Of a DNA stretch of 64,000 nt, positions 8,371 to 17,108 are shown one piece after another (within the stretch, counting starts at the first letter, position 1; each line of letters starts with the position of its first letter). Both the position numbers and the translations under genes were made by a program. The DNA is from a virus, in the IMG/VR virus record IMGVR_UViG_3300000233_000009, positions 1 through 64,000 of that record. One strand, 5' to 3'. The notes under the pieces are model-generated. The model ran no database searches, was not told where the DNA came from, and saw only the letters and a list, made by a program, of their open reading frames with translations.

Positions 8371-9474
8371 TTATTCTCCTAGTGGGTTATTAATTTTAGT
8401 AATACTCAGTGCATCCATAGCGCTCTTCATAATACTGTCAATTGGATTCACTTTAATAGCATCTGGAATAGAGTTTGCGTCCTGCGCCACTGAGTATGCT
8501 ACACTCCAACTATCTAATGCTTGCTTAAGCAGTTTCTGTTTAGCATCATCATCAAATCCTTTAGTCTGTCGGATAATCAACGTTGTCTTTGCTTCTTCGC
8601 TTATGGCTTGTCTCTCACTAATTGGCTTCTGCAACACAAACGTTATAGACTGCTTCATAGCTTCTACCATAGAGGCTAGGTACACGTTAGCATAGTCAGT
8701 ACCTGTAATTCTACCTTCCAGTAACTGCAATGCTAGATGCACATTGACTGCTTCCATCAGCTTATCAAACACTCCATTACCTTGTACCATGGTTTGAGCT
8801 TGGCCTAAGGACGTAGGGCATCCACTAATAGTAGTTACATCAGTAATAGGAATAACAACAGTAGCAATCAACGTAATACTGACTGTGTAGGTATTGCTTA
8901 ACACGCCATCACTTACACTGTACACAAACGAATCCGTACCTACTGTATCTAGTTTTGGCACATATACGAACGCACCGTTAGAGCTTACTGTAGCAATTGC
9001 ACCTGTAGTAGGAGTGGTTACTAATGAATATACAATAGTAGTTCCTTTTACATCAATAGCATTAGGTAACTCCCCTGTGTATGTAGTATTCTTAAACACA
9101 ACAATATTGTAACTACTTGCTATAGGAGCGTCATTCACAGCTGTGACATTAAAGGTGAGTGTGTGTGTGATGGAATAGTTAGCCCCATCACTGACCTGGT
9201 ACTGAATAAAAGAGTATGCAGATCCATTAGTATTAGCCTCTGGAGTGTACACCAGCAGTCCTGCTTGTAGGCTAGCCATAGACACTTCCTGACCAACAGT
9301 CATAGGATTTGTGTCAAGAGTTAATAATCCCTTAACGGGGAGCGCCATAATTTTTACCTTAGCTAATGTATCCTCCACATCTGCATCAGAGAATGGAAAG
9401 TTGGCCTCAGTTAGTACCTGTGGTATATCTTCATTGAATGTAACTACTGTGTTATAACTTGTAGGTGTTGCCAT
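8371..9474 (-). CDS. Ig/cadherin-like virion surface protein (367 aa)
   Basis: The first 210 residues hold two beta-sandwich repeats of the cadherin/VCBS type: blocks of YTPEANTNGSAYSFIQYQVSDG and TVGTDSFVYSVSDG style, with an Asn-Asp-Ala-Pro linker between them. The C-terminal 150 residues are helical. Such domains in phage decorate capsids or act as adhesion modules. The position two genes downstream of the capsid gene supports a capsid-decorating or head-fibre role. Start site AAGGAG is well spaced. The exact role is inferred. Confidence 0.6.
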   Translation of the reverse strand: MATPTSYNTVVTFNEDIPQVLTEANFPFSDADVEDTLAKVKIMALPVKGLLTLDTNPMTVGQEVSMASLQAGLLVYTPEANTNGSAYSFIQYQVSDGANYSITHTLTFNVTAVNDAPIASSYNIVVFKNTTYTGELPNAIDVKGTTIVYSLVTTPTTGAIATVSSNGAFVYVPKLDTVGTDSFVYSVSDGVLSNTYTVSITLIATVVIPITDVTTISGCPTSLGQAQTMVQGNGVFDKLMEAVNVHLALQLLEGRITGTDYANVYLASMVEAMKQSITFVLQKPISERQAISEEAKTTLIIRQTKGFDDDAKQKLLKQALDSWSVAYSVAQDANSIPDAIKVNPIDSIMKSAMDALSITKINNPLGE

Positions 9475-9524
9475 TTTATCTCCTTAGGGCATATTAGTAC
9501 ACCTCAAGAGGTGCACTATATAGA

Positions 9525-10058
9525 CTAGATCCCATCACGCATGATCTGGGCTTGTTTGAGACTTTCAATCTCTTCAGCTGTAAGCAAATCAAGATCAGTA
9601 ATAGCATACTTGTTGATCTCTCTACGGGTAGTGATTTTACGCCCTTTAACATCTTTACCTTGCGCAGGAATAGCAACTTTCATACCTTTTAACATATTGT
9701 AGTACGCAGTTGGAATAGTCCATTCTACACCCAATGGTACACTCACCTTAGGCAATGACAATAAACTGTTACTAATACTATAAAATGGGGTACTTGTGTA
9801 ATCCTTCATGTCAGGGTCCATAGCCGTAACGATCACTCGCTTAGGAGCCATCATACCAATACGTGCGTTAGCCGCAGCGAACGCAACCTTCTCTTCAGCA
9901 GACTTATCTACAGTCTCAGGTACTGATGGGCTAACCTTAGCAGCAATCAATGCACGCAACTTATCATCCGTGATGTTTGGTCTGTATACTATACCTAACA
10001 AATCGGCTTTATCTTTTAATAACTCCCTAGGGGTAGGCACTTTTGATTCTTCGTCCAT
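9525..10058 (-). CDS. Capsid-associated protein with HeH/LEM-like N-terminus
   Basis: Residues 8-42 (ELLKDKADLLGIVYRPNITDDKLR) resemble the HeH/LEM-like helix pair common in phage proteins encoded next to the capsid gene. The remainder is mixed, with a VEWTIP segment. It lies 78 nt downstream of the major capsid gene and has an AAAGGA site. It is probably a head completion or capsid-linked protein. No enzymatic motif is seen. Confidence 0.5.
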   Translation of the reverse strand: MDEESKVPTPRELLKDKADLLGIVYRPNITDDKLRALIAAKVSPSVPETVDKSAEEKVAFAAANARIGMMAPKRVIVTAMDPDMKDYTSTPFYSISNSLLSLPKVSVPLGVEWTIPTAYYNMLKGMKVAIPAQGKDVKGRKITTRREINKYAITDLDLLTAEEIESLKQAQIMRDGI

Positions 10059-10136
10059 ATTTTTATCCTTTATCTTTTAGAGGGTGATACCTCATTATTT
10101 TAGTGTACCGCTCTAGCCTTAGCTATAGAATGCTAT

Positions 10137-11585
10137 TTAACCTTTGGCAAGAGTCCAGACCAAACCAAGCCATTCTGGTCTGAGGATCATTGTACCTTGC
10201 CAGAACTGAATAGAACTGTATCCAAGTTTCTCAAACGGATCTTCAGGGTTAGCGAACGTACCAGGCTTACGTGTAATGATTTGGAACTTGTCGTTAGTCC
10301 CACCACTTGATTGGAAACGGATATGAGCAAATGCCCCAGAGCCTACAACAAGCATAGGGTAAACATTGTATTTAACGCCGTCATTCAAGTAAGAAAGATC
10401 AGCACCTACAGCTTCACCAGCCCCTACATAACCCATCATCTGAGGGACCACAACGATACGAAATGCACCAATAGCCCCAATTTCGCCATGAAGTGTATTC
10501 ACATACTTACCAGATACAGTAGACCGAGCGTACTTCTCAACAGGGACAAATGCACGTTCATTATGGTAATCAACCATACGCATGATAGTTGGGATCATCT
10601 CAGAGCCAACAAACATATAACGTCCTGCGTTGATGTTGATAATGTCAGTATCTTGTGAACCAACAATTGCCTTAGTGTCACGCGTACAACGATTGTCTTC
10701 CAAAGTCACATTTAACTTAACCAAGTCGTCATATGTGACTAATGAGTTCAACTCTGCAGTAGCGTTATACCCAGTAGTAGCAATAGACTGTGCGTCCCCT
10801 GTAAAACGTACTACACCAGCACCATTTAGTAAGTCCATTTGCAGGATATCCTCAGTTACCTCACGAGCACCTCGTACAGCTTCACGGTTAATATGCATCA
10901 TTAAGTCCATGTCAGTATCAAAATCCATAGAGTCTTTAGACCATTCATAGAAAAACCCGTAGTTCGCAATAGACCCTTCTAACTCAATACGCTTGAACCC
11001 TACACGGTTTTTGTACCCACCTGTCTCAGTCAACGTAGGTAACTTGCCAGAGATATAGCCAGGATTCCTACTTGAGCCATACAAGTTACCCCCACCAGCA
11101 ACAGCAGTGCCAACAGTTACAGTACCGTAGTTAGATACAGTAGAAGAAGTGCCATTAAAGTAAGCGGCTACGATCTCAGTGTATGTATCATACGATGTAT
11201 TCGTAGTGTCAATACCAAACTCTTGTTTAGCTAGTACTTTAACACGAGCTTGTGCAGCAGTCAATGCAGTAGAAGCATCAGTACCATTGCCAACAGCATA
11301 GATAGGCATACCATTATTAGGGTTAATAGTAATAGTTACTTCATTAGTAGTACTTGCGCCTGTCGCATCAATTCCTTGGTCATTAATATTTCTATCGTCC
11401 AATAGTGGAAGGTAGTGATACTTCTTGATCTTCTTACCGTAGTTTTTTGTTAAGCTCTCTGAGTCACCTAGTTGTGAGAAATACTCAACGTCTGCTGTCT
11501 CGATGATAGCTTTACGTTTGTACTCATACGTATTAAACTGCGTTCCAATAGTACTATCAGTACCATTTCCATATACTTGTGCCAT
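10137..11585 (-). CDS. Major capsid protein, N4 gp56 family
   Basis: The 482-aa sequence opens with a helix/strand pattern typical of N4-gp56 capsid proteins (an EYKRKAIIETADVEYFSQLG-type N-arm and a KYHYLPLLDDRN stretch) and ends with a HIRFQSSGG...WQGTMILRPEWLG region. The family has the HK97 fold and forms the icosahedral shell. An inserted variable segment lies at about residues 70-170, rich in Thr, Asn and Gly, longer than in N4 gp56 (401 aa). The gene follows the scaffold-like gene with a 9-nt gap and an AAGGAT start site. Confidence 0.9.
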   Translation of the reverse strand: MAQVYGNGTDSTIGTQFNTYEYKRKAIIETADVEYFSQLGDSESLTKNYGKKIKKYHYLPLLDDRNINDQGIDATGASTTNEVTITINPNNGMPIYAVGNGTDASTALTAAQARVKVLAKQEFGIDTTNTSYDTYTEIVAAYFNGTSSTVSNYGTVTVGTAVAGGGNLYGSSRNPGYISGKLPTLTETGGYKNRVGFKRIELEGSIANYGFFYEWSKDSMDFDTDMDLMMHINREAVRGAREVTEDILQMDLLNGAGVVRFTGDAQSIATTGYNATAELNSLVTYDDLVKLNVTLEDNRCTRDTKAIVGSQDTDIININAGRYMFVGSEMIPTIMRMVDYHNERAFVPVEKYARSTVSGKYVNTLHGEIGAIGAFRIVVVPQMMGYVGAGEAVGADLSYLNDGVKYNVYPMLVVGSGAFAHIRFQSSGGTNDKFQIITRKPGTFANPEDPFEKLGYSSIQFWQGTMILRPEWLGLVWTLAKG

Positions 11586-11594
11586 TACAAATCC

Positions 11595-12632
11595 TTAAAT
11601 AAATTTAGCACCAGATTTCATCAGCTCCATAAACTCGTCATCACTCAATTTAGTTGGGTCATACTTCTTTACTGCATCTGATTTCTTCTTAGTGTTGATC
11701 CCTGCTTGTTTCTTTTGCGCGGTCACCTCAGGGGCTTGAACAGTCTCTACCTTAGGTTGTGGTACTGCTACCTTAGGAGCGTTGTGAACCATATCTGTAA
11801 CAATTTTTTGGTACAGCTCCAGATCACTTAACCCCTTAGCCTTACCTAAAAGTCTCTTTTGATCTATAATACTCTGTACCTGCTCATACCGTCCCATAGC
11901 GATCTCCTCATTGAGACCTCTAATCAACTCAGGATTTCGTATCATTTCTTCCCTAGATTTCTCATCCCATAGACCTGTCACCACTTTACTTGTTGTTTCA
12001 AATTCTGGTGTGTCCTTCAATTCATCAATTATCTCTTGGAATTCCAACTGGCTAACACTAATCCTATAGTCAGTAGGGCTGTAGGAAGTATCCTCCATAT
12101 CCATCTCTAGCGGATCTACTCCAGCATCTTTCAATGCTTTCTTAATCACGCCTGCATTTCGATTCTTGAAATCCATCATCTCATTCAGCTCTTCATCAGA
12201 GACACCCTCAAGCATCTTGATTCGCCCCATATGAGGTTTCAGAGCAGTAGTTTTTAACGCATAGTTACTTGCCATAGACAAAGCTGTACGAATATCCTCT
12301 GCGCTCTTTAGCCCAGGCATCATCTTCTTATTCGCCTTATAGTCAGCCGTTACTTGCTCATAGAATGCTTTATAGTCTACACTATCCTTAGTTTCCTCAG
12401 TAGACTCTTTTGTCTCTGTTTCTGTGTCTTCTGTCGCATCATCAGCTTCTTGAGATTCTATCGTACCTTCTTCAGTTTCTTTCTCACCAGTTTCTTTCTC
12501 GTCAGTTTCTGTGTCGGTTGGTTCTTCTTCCAAAGGTACTTCAGTGTCCTCAGTATTGTCTTCTACAGGAGGGTTACTCTGCATATGCTTCTCAAACTCA
12601 TCATCAGTCATTGTACTTAAATCAGCACTCAT
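11595..12632 (-). CDS. Probable capsid scaffolding protein
   Basis: The first 90 residues are extremely acidic (runs of E, D and T), followed by helical segments and a basic C-terminus ending KKYDPTKLSDDEFMELMKSGAKFI. An acidic N-terminus with a short basic, capsid-binding C-terminal helix is typical of phage scaffolds. The gene sits directly upstream of the capsid gene, between it and the portal region. GGAGG precedes the ATG. Confidence 0.7.
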   Translation of the reverse strand: MSADLSTMTDDEFEKHMQSNPPVEDNTEDTEVPLEEEPTDTETDEKETGEKETEEGTIESQEADDATEDTETETKESTEETKDSVDYKAFYEQVTADYKANKKMMPGLKSAEDIRTALSMASNYALKTTALKPHMGRIKMLEGVSDEELNEMMDFKNRNAGVIKKALKDAGVDPLEMDMEDTSYSPTDYRISVSQLEFQEIIDELKDTPEFETTSKVVTGLWDEKSREEMIRNPELIRGLNEEIAMGRYEQVQSIIDQKRLLGKAKGLSDLELYQKIVTDMVHNAPKVAVPQPKVETVQAPEVTAQKKQAGINTKKKSDAVKKYDPTKLSDDEFMELMKSGAKFI

Positions 12633-12634
12633 GA

Positions 12635-12970
12635 TTAATCCTCCTCTACATTAGAGCCACTAGCAATGAACTCTTCATTATCTTGTATCGTCTGCAGTGC
12701 AGCGTGATAAGCCCCAGAAATCTTGAACCCGTATCCTACTAAGCTATTGATACCCTTTAGGTCTTCAATCAGCTTATTAGTATCATATGCGCCAGTATTC
12801 AAAGCAATACTCTTACCTAGCTCTGCAGCATGATTCTGAATATATCCTTGAGTGATAACCAAGGCGTAGTCTTCGTTTGCTAGAAGTCTCTTAAAGGCTT
12901 CACCACGCTCCACAGCTACCTTAGCAGCTCTCGTAGAGTCTTCAATCTGTTCGAGTTCTTCTGTTGTCAT
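12635..12970 (-). CDS. Small head-region protein (111 aa)
   Basis: A longer ATG exists at 13033, but the ATG at 12970 has a good AAGGA site 6 nt upstream and gives the start MTTEELEQ, so I prefer it. The protein is helical and acidic, without known motifs. Its place between portal and scaffold genes matches N4 gp58, a small protein of unknown role. It ends 2 nt before the scaffold start, so translation is coupled. Confidence 0.55.
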   Translation of the reverse strand: MTTEELEQIEDSTRAAKVAVERGEAFKRLLANEDYALVITQGYIQNHAAELGKSIALNTGAYDTNKLIEDLKGINSLVGYGFKISGAYHAALQTIQDNEEFIASGSNVEED

Positions 12971-13064
12971 ATAATTCCTTTTCGTGTCCCTGCTGTGCAG
13001 GATGTCCTGATTTGAGCTTTTAAAGACTTTCACTTATTGGTCTATTATAGGCAATCCTAGCTAC

Positions 13065-15161
13065 CTAATCGCTGTTTGGCAATTTACCCTTACTTTGTTC
13101 TATACTCATGCCTTTAAATGCCTCTATGTCCAACTTAGACATTCTGTCATGGTCTTTCTTTTGTATCTCTTCATCTTGGTCTATCCCAGCGTCTTTACGT
13201 AAGAAGTTGAGGTCAGTCATATCCGCATCAGAGTGTGTTGCTCTTGTCTTAGCCTCCTCTAATCCTGCTTTAGCATTCTTGAGTCTCATATCTACCAGAT
13301 TCTCATCTGCTCTTGATTGTCTCTCAGCTACTTCAGCCTGTAACTTAGCTAGCTCTAGCTGTTTTACCTGCTCTTGGAATGGATCTGGTTGTGGAGTAAA
13401 CTCTTCAATTTTTTTAGCCAACTCTGGCATCTTTCTCAATCTAGCAATTTCAGCTCTAATCATTCTGACTTCTGCAGGATCACTTGATTGTGCTGTTGTT
13501 TGTAGCATAAAGCTTAACTCTTCTGCTTTTTGGTTATCACTCTCTGCTGTGCTGATAGATAAGTTAAGGTCGTAGTTACCGCTAAGGTCATCCCGTCTTA
13601 TTGTTCTAAATTCCTTATTAGTAATCCTGATAACTTCTTCATCATTCAACCATACAGCATTCATTGCTATAGTCTTCCTACCTATCTTCTCAATACCTTT
13701 GGCTAATCTCCTAAGAATACCTAGCTCTCGCTTACTGGCACTGTCTAATGCGCCTCTAGCAGCCGCAGCTGTATTACCTAGTGTTTGCCCACTAATACCA
13801 CTACTATAAGCCTTGACACCAGTTAAGGACTCTGCTTCGACATTTTGCATTTGTATCATTGCCATAGCGCTCTGAGGGATCTCAGGATAGCTCTGCATAT
13901 GTATAGCACTCCTAGGGTCAAACCCTTGGTTGAAGAAGAAATGATCTCCATTATCAAACTTTTTCTGATTGACAGGGTCTAAGAACCCTTTGCTCATAGC
14001 AATCTGACCATTAGCTGATCTACCCATGATATCAATCATTCCTCTATAGATAGCTCCCATGATGTTTTGCTTATCCTCTAGCAGTGCACCATCAGGCTCA
14101 CCATACACACTCTTCCTTACAGGCAGATACTGTACAGCTACGAACGGTAACTCTTTATCAGGATACGGGAGTTCTTCCAGTTTGATCATCACATTGCTAC
14201 CAGCCACCCATACAGCCCTAATAGGAGATGTTATCCCTGTATCATTGATATCCCAGTAGCCATAGTACTCATACGCAGTCAGCTTCTTCCTAGCCTTATC
14301 TTTGAACTCAAACCCAGTGTTTTCCTTGTGTATTCTAAGGAAGTCACTATCTCCAACACTAGGGCTGATCTGATCTTTATCTCCAAACACATTATCAAGG
14401 TTTTTGTATGTGCCATCTTTTTTGAGGTCACTCATACTGGTAGAGAATGGCATAATCAGGAATTCAGCCTTACTTAGATCCCCCTCGCAAGTAGGGTCGA
14501 TGACACATCTGTCATACTCACATACCCTGTAGGTTGGACCATTCTTTACTGGTACCATCCTCTTCTCCATCCTCTTACCAAGCACTACAGGTTCTCCACT
14601 CTCTAACTTAGCTATAGCCTCCTCTTCAGCTACTAAACCCTGTTGTACTTGTTGTATTATGTACATCTGCGCCTGCTCTGGTGTAGCTTCTATATCTACT
14701 TCAACCATGCGTTCAGCTTCTTCGTACTCCCATCCAATTTGCACTATAACAGTGCCTTCATCAACAGCGGTTCGTACGTACTCATTGACAAAGGCTACCT
14801 TATCCATATGAGTGTTCCATTGATAGTTTAACACTATCTGGTTATCTTCAGCGCCATCTCCATCCTCATATGTTCTAGGGCTCACTTCAAAGATATCCTT
14901 AGCACTCAAGAACGGCTCTTCTAGGGCAGAGTATCTCCACTCAGCTTGAGTCCTAATAAGTTTAGGCTGTACCTTACTCCTACCCTTAGCAGGTTTGATA
15001 TTCAATTTACCAGCAAGATTATTCAGATAACCTTCTACGGTAATGATGTGATCATAGTGGCTGGCCTCAGCAGAAGTTAAGTCATTCTCTAGGTCACTAA
15101 CACTAGGGGGAGTCTTCCAATCTACCAGTTTAGCTACACTCTCATCAATTTCTTTAGTCAT
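13065..15161 (-). CDS. Portal protein, N4 gp59-like
   Basis: At 698 aa it has the size of N4-type portals. The sequence has an N-terminal clip/wing region, a conserved core around residues 360-470 (GALLEDKQNIMGAIYRG and the GNTAAAARGALDSASKRE stretch) and a long helical, Gln/Glu/Lys-rich C-terminal barrel region from about 590. Portals form the dodecameric channel for packaging and ejection. It lies upstream of scaffold and capsid genes, the standard head-module order. Start site AGGAT precedes the ATG. Confidence 0.85.
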   Translation of the reverse strand: MTKEIDESVAKLVDWKTPPSVSDLENDLTSAEASHYDHIITVEGYLNNLAGKLNIKPAKGRSKVQPKLIRTQAEWRYSALEEPFLSAKDIFEVSPRTYEDGDGAEDNQIVLNYQWNTHMDKVAFVNEYVRTAVDEGTVIVQIGWEYEEAERMVEVDIEATPEQAQMYIIQQVQQGLVAEEEAIAKLESGEPVVLGKRMEKRMVPVKNGPTYRVCEYDRCVIDPTCEGDLSKAEFLIMPFSTSMSDLKKDGTYKNLDNVFGDKDQISPSVGDSDFLRIHKENTGFEFKDKARKKLTAYEYYGYWDINDTGITSPIRAVWVAGSNVMIKLEELPYPDKELPFVAVQYLPVRKSVYGEPDGALLEDKQNIMGAIYRGMIDIMGRSANGQIAMSKGFLDPVNQKKFDNGDHFFFNQGFDPRSAIHMQSYPEIPQSAMAMIQMQNVEAESLTGVKAYSSGISGQTLGNTAAAARGALDSASKRELGILRRLAKGIEKIGRKTIAMNAVWLNDEEVIRITNKEFRTIRRDDLSGNYDLNLSISTAESDNQKAEELSFMLQTTAQSSDPAEVRMIRAEIARLRKMPELAKKIEEFTPQPDPFQEQVKQLELAKLQAEVAERQSRADENLVDMRLKNAKAGLEEAKTRATHSDADMTDLNFLRKDAGIDQDEEIQKKDHDRMSKLDIEAFKGMSIEQSKGKLPNSD

Positions 15162-15209
15162 TACATACCATCCTGATTATTACTACTAGCATTATACCAC
15201 AGTTCTCAA

Positions 15210-15440
15210 CTATTTGCATACCTTATTAGCCTCTTCTAAAAGACTAGCATACTCTTTCATCGACTCATAGTTAGTCAACACCTTGGTGTAAACACATTCA
15301 GCAGTGCTACACCTATTATTACTAATCAATGGCTTATCTATGTTAGGAGTCTTGCATTGACTGAAGTAAATCTCTGTACAACCACTAAAAACTATAGTGG
15401 TCAAGGTTATCAACAATATCTTCACATGTACTATTCTCAT
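15210..15440 (-). CDS. Outer-membrane spanin lipoprotein (Rz1-like)
   Basis: 76 aa with a signal peptide and lipobox FSGC, which places the lipidated Cys at residue 21. A Cys-rich, short mature chain follows. It overlaps the C-terminal end of the Rz-like gene by 56 nt in another frame, as in lambdoid and other o-/i-spanin pairs. The product should fuse outer to inner membrane together with Rz at the last step of lysis, which implies a Gram-negative host. Confidence 0.75.
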   Translation of the reverse strand: MRIVHVKILLITLTTIVFSGCTEIYFSQCKTPNIDKPLISNNRCSTAECVYTKVLTNYESMKEYASLLEEANKVCK

Positions 15441-15693
15441 CTACGGACTCCTTTATATACTTTAATCTATCTTTATGGACTGTATTAATCCTAACCTCTT
15501 GCTTTGAGAACTCAGCCATATTTGTCTTGTACTCACTAAGCGACCTAGCAGACTCTCTCTTACACTCCTCTATGGCACTCTGCTTAACCACCAGATCTTT
15601 CTTAAGGTTTAAATTTTCTATCTGCATACTCTGCAAGTAAAATAATGACCCTGTTAATAATAGTACCAGGGATAACGAAAACCAATTCTTCAT
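15385..15693 (-). CDS. Inner-membrane spanin (Rz-like)
   Basis: One N-terminal transmembrane helix (NWFSLSLVLLLTGSLFYL) is followed by a charged coiled-coil periplasmic part, the i-spanin pattern. I chose the ATG at 15693 (MKNWF) because AGGA lies 7 nt upstream. An in-frame ATG at 15711 has no such site. It overlaps the frameshifted gene at 15602-15923 upstream and the Rz1-like gene downstream. Confidence 0.75.
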   Translation of the reverse strand: MKNWFSLSLVLLLTGSLFYLQSMQIENLNLKKDLVVKQSAIEECKRESARSLSEYKTNMAEFSKQEVRINTVHKDRLKYIKESVDENSTCEDIVDNLDHYSF

Positions 15694-15923
15694 AAGCAAT
15701 CCTATCAACATCTATTCCACAGTCTTGTCTGATAGCGAGGATGTTGTTACCATGCGTAAATACCGCCCAATAATACCAATAACTACCAAAACGTGCCAAA
15801 ATATGTTGGTGGGACAACAACTCTAAACTCTTCGACATTTGTCTGAATAAGCCCAATGAGTACTGGCATCCCATTAAACCACTGCGTTTTTGATTTATGC
15901 CAATTTTTGAATATTTTATGCAT
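15602..15923 (-). pseudogene. Small lysis-region protein (DUF7940-like) split by a +1 frame change
   Basis: An ATG at 15923 with an ideal AAGGA site overlaps the endolysin stop and reads MHKIFKNWHKSKTQWFN... to a TAG at 15783. The sequence then continues convincingly in the +1 frame (GSYWYYWAVFTHGNNILAIRQD) to 15602. Joined, the two parts resemble a small phage protein family with a WxKSxTxxFN start and an N-x-hydrophobic-LR ending, found near lysis genes. One surplus base or a programmed +1 shift near 15785-15800 would explain it. The downstream part extends into Rz in another frame. Confidence 0.45.
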
Positions 15924-16455
15924 TTTTAATCCTTGTTATCCAACCACGTCTAAATCTTTTTTGAGTATTGTCGTTGGCTACAATCCTATTCACAAACGCC
16001 AAACGGCTTGCTTTATAGCGTGTCACAAACCCCTCAGTACCATCGTTAATAGCTTTGATTGTCCTGGCTCCCATAATACCATCCTCAACTGTCCCAACGA
16101 TACGTTGTGCATATTTAACCGCACGACTAACACCGCTATTGACTGCAAAATCCATAATGTTATCAGCCGTGAGTTGATCGGCTATTTCATCACCTAGAAT
16201 TGTCATCCAAAAATTGACTTTATAGAAATCCTCCACTATAACATCCAGCGACACATCCCCCTGAAGAACTCTATTAAGCTCCTTAGATGAGTGCTCTAAT
16301 TGTTTGTAACTATCAACAATCTCCCACCCATTCCAGCTAGGGTGATAAATACGTGAGATTCCTGCGTATGTCTCACCGCCTCTATCATTAGGATTGTTCA
16401 CATAACTGCCCTCGAACTTTTTTACTTTAGCATATGATTTTTCAAAATTTGCCAT
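15916..16455 (-). CDS. Endolysin, GH108-type N-acetylmuramidase
   Basis: The N-terminus holds the family signature FEGSYVNNPNDRGGETYAGI, with the catalytic Glu in FEG and the DRGGET loop. The C-terminal half fits the associated peptidoglycan-binding domain (GIMGARTIKAIN). At 179 aa it matches N4 gp61 and relatives. The ATG at 16455 follows AGGAG by 7 nt, and a GTG just upstream is less likely. It overlaps the holin stop by one base. Export would depend on the holin. Confidence 0.85.
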   Translation of the reverse strand: MANFEKSYAKVKKFEGSYVNNPNDRGGETYAGISRIYHPSWNGWEIVDSYKQLEHSSKELNRVLQGDVSLDVIVEDFYKVNFWMTILGDEIADQLTADNIMDFAVNSGVSRAVKYAQRIVGTVEDGIMGARTIKAINDGTEGFVTRYKASRLAFVNRIVANDNTQKRFRRGWITRIKNA

Positions 16456-16772
16456 CACTTTACTCCTAATTTATCAGTAATCCACTGCTCAAGAAGCAAC
16501 AGCCCACGAGTACCCTGATGTGAGGCTATACCAATACACACAACTGTAGCCCACTCATCAAACCCAGCTGACTTACAAATAGAGTACGTTATAACCCCGA
16601 CGAAACCGCTGATGATCATATCATATACCCACTCCCGAAATGTGAATCTCTTTAAAATACCTGTCTGTACTTTTTTAATGGTATGTACTGTCCCTCCCCA
16701 TATAGACAGTATGAATACCCAAGTAGCCGCAAAGTATTGTTCCCATCCATTAGGCACGTTATTTATAGGCAT
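16455..16772 (-). CDS. Holin
   Basis: 105 aa with two or three hydrophobic helices (about 14-32, 50-67 and 74-90) and a polar C-terminus, encoded directly upstream of the endolysin with coupled translation. This is the expected layout of a canonical holin, which opens the inner membrane at lysis time. AAGGAG precedes the ATG. Confidence 0.75.
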   Translation of the reverse strand: MPINNVPNGWEQYFAATWVFILSIWGGTVHTIKKVQTGILKRFTFREWVYDMIISGFVGVITYSICKSAGFDEWATVVCIGIASHQGTRGLLLLEQWITDKLGVK

Positions 16773-16838
16773 AAACTCTCCTTTTCACACTTCATCACTT
16801 AATCTCCTTAATAGCCATTACAGCAAACATTACTTTTT

Positions 16839-17057
16839 TCATATTACCGCCTTTATTAATATACAAGCTATAACAGTTCCAACTAAACTACCTATTGTAT
16901 CAGCATATATACCGCCAATATCTTCAGTACCTCTGCCAGTACTATCTATAAGCTCTTTTAAGATACCTACATTCAACGATACTGAATACCCCGCTAATGA
17001 TGCAGTTAGTACATCTAACATGTATGTATGCACTAGTATTGTGACTACAGCAGACAT
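16839..17057 (-). CDS. YfiM-like small membrane protein; true start unclear
   Basis: The pattern GYSVSLNVGILKELIDSTGRGTEDIGGIYADTIG matches YfiM/DUF2279-type lipoproteins, often seen in phage lysis regions. Family members begin with a DKxxHxxxG motif. That motif is present here (PKDKIQHLVGSA) but lies upstream of the only ATG (17057). The frame is open back to 17108, immediately after the TAA of the spike gene and in the same frame, with no ATG, GTG or TTG. The real start may be a rare codon, or expression may need readthrough or re-initiation from the spike gene. About 65 nt of gene-poor sequence separates it from the holin. Confidence 0.6.
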   Translation of the reverse strand: MSAVVTILVHTYMLDVLTASLAGYSVSLNVGILKELIDSTGRGTEDIGGIYADTIGSLVGTVIACILIKAVI

Positions 17058-17108
17058 TACTGCTGAACCAACTAGATGTTGTATTTTGTCTTTAGGTAGC
17101 TTTATTTT

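Noticed and set aside
15602-15874. The 90-aa frame as an independent gene with its own ATG
   Set aside because: No ribosome site at 15874 or 15838, and its conserved part continues the gene that starts at 15923.
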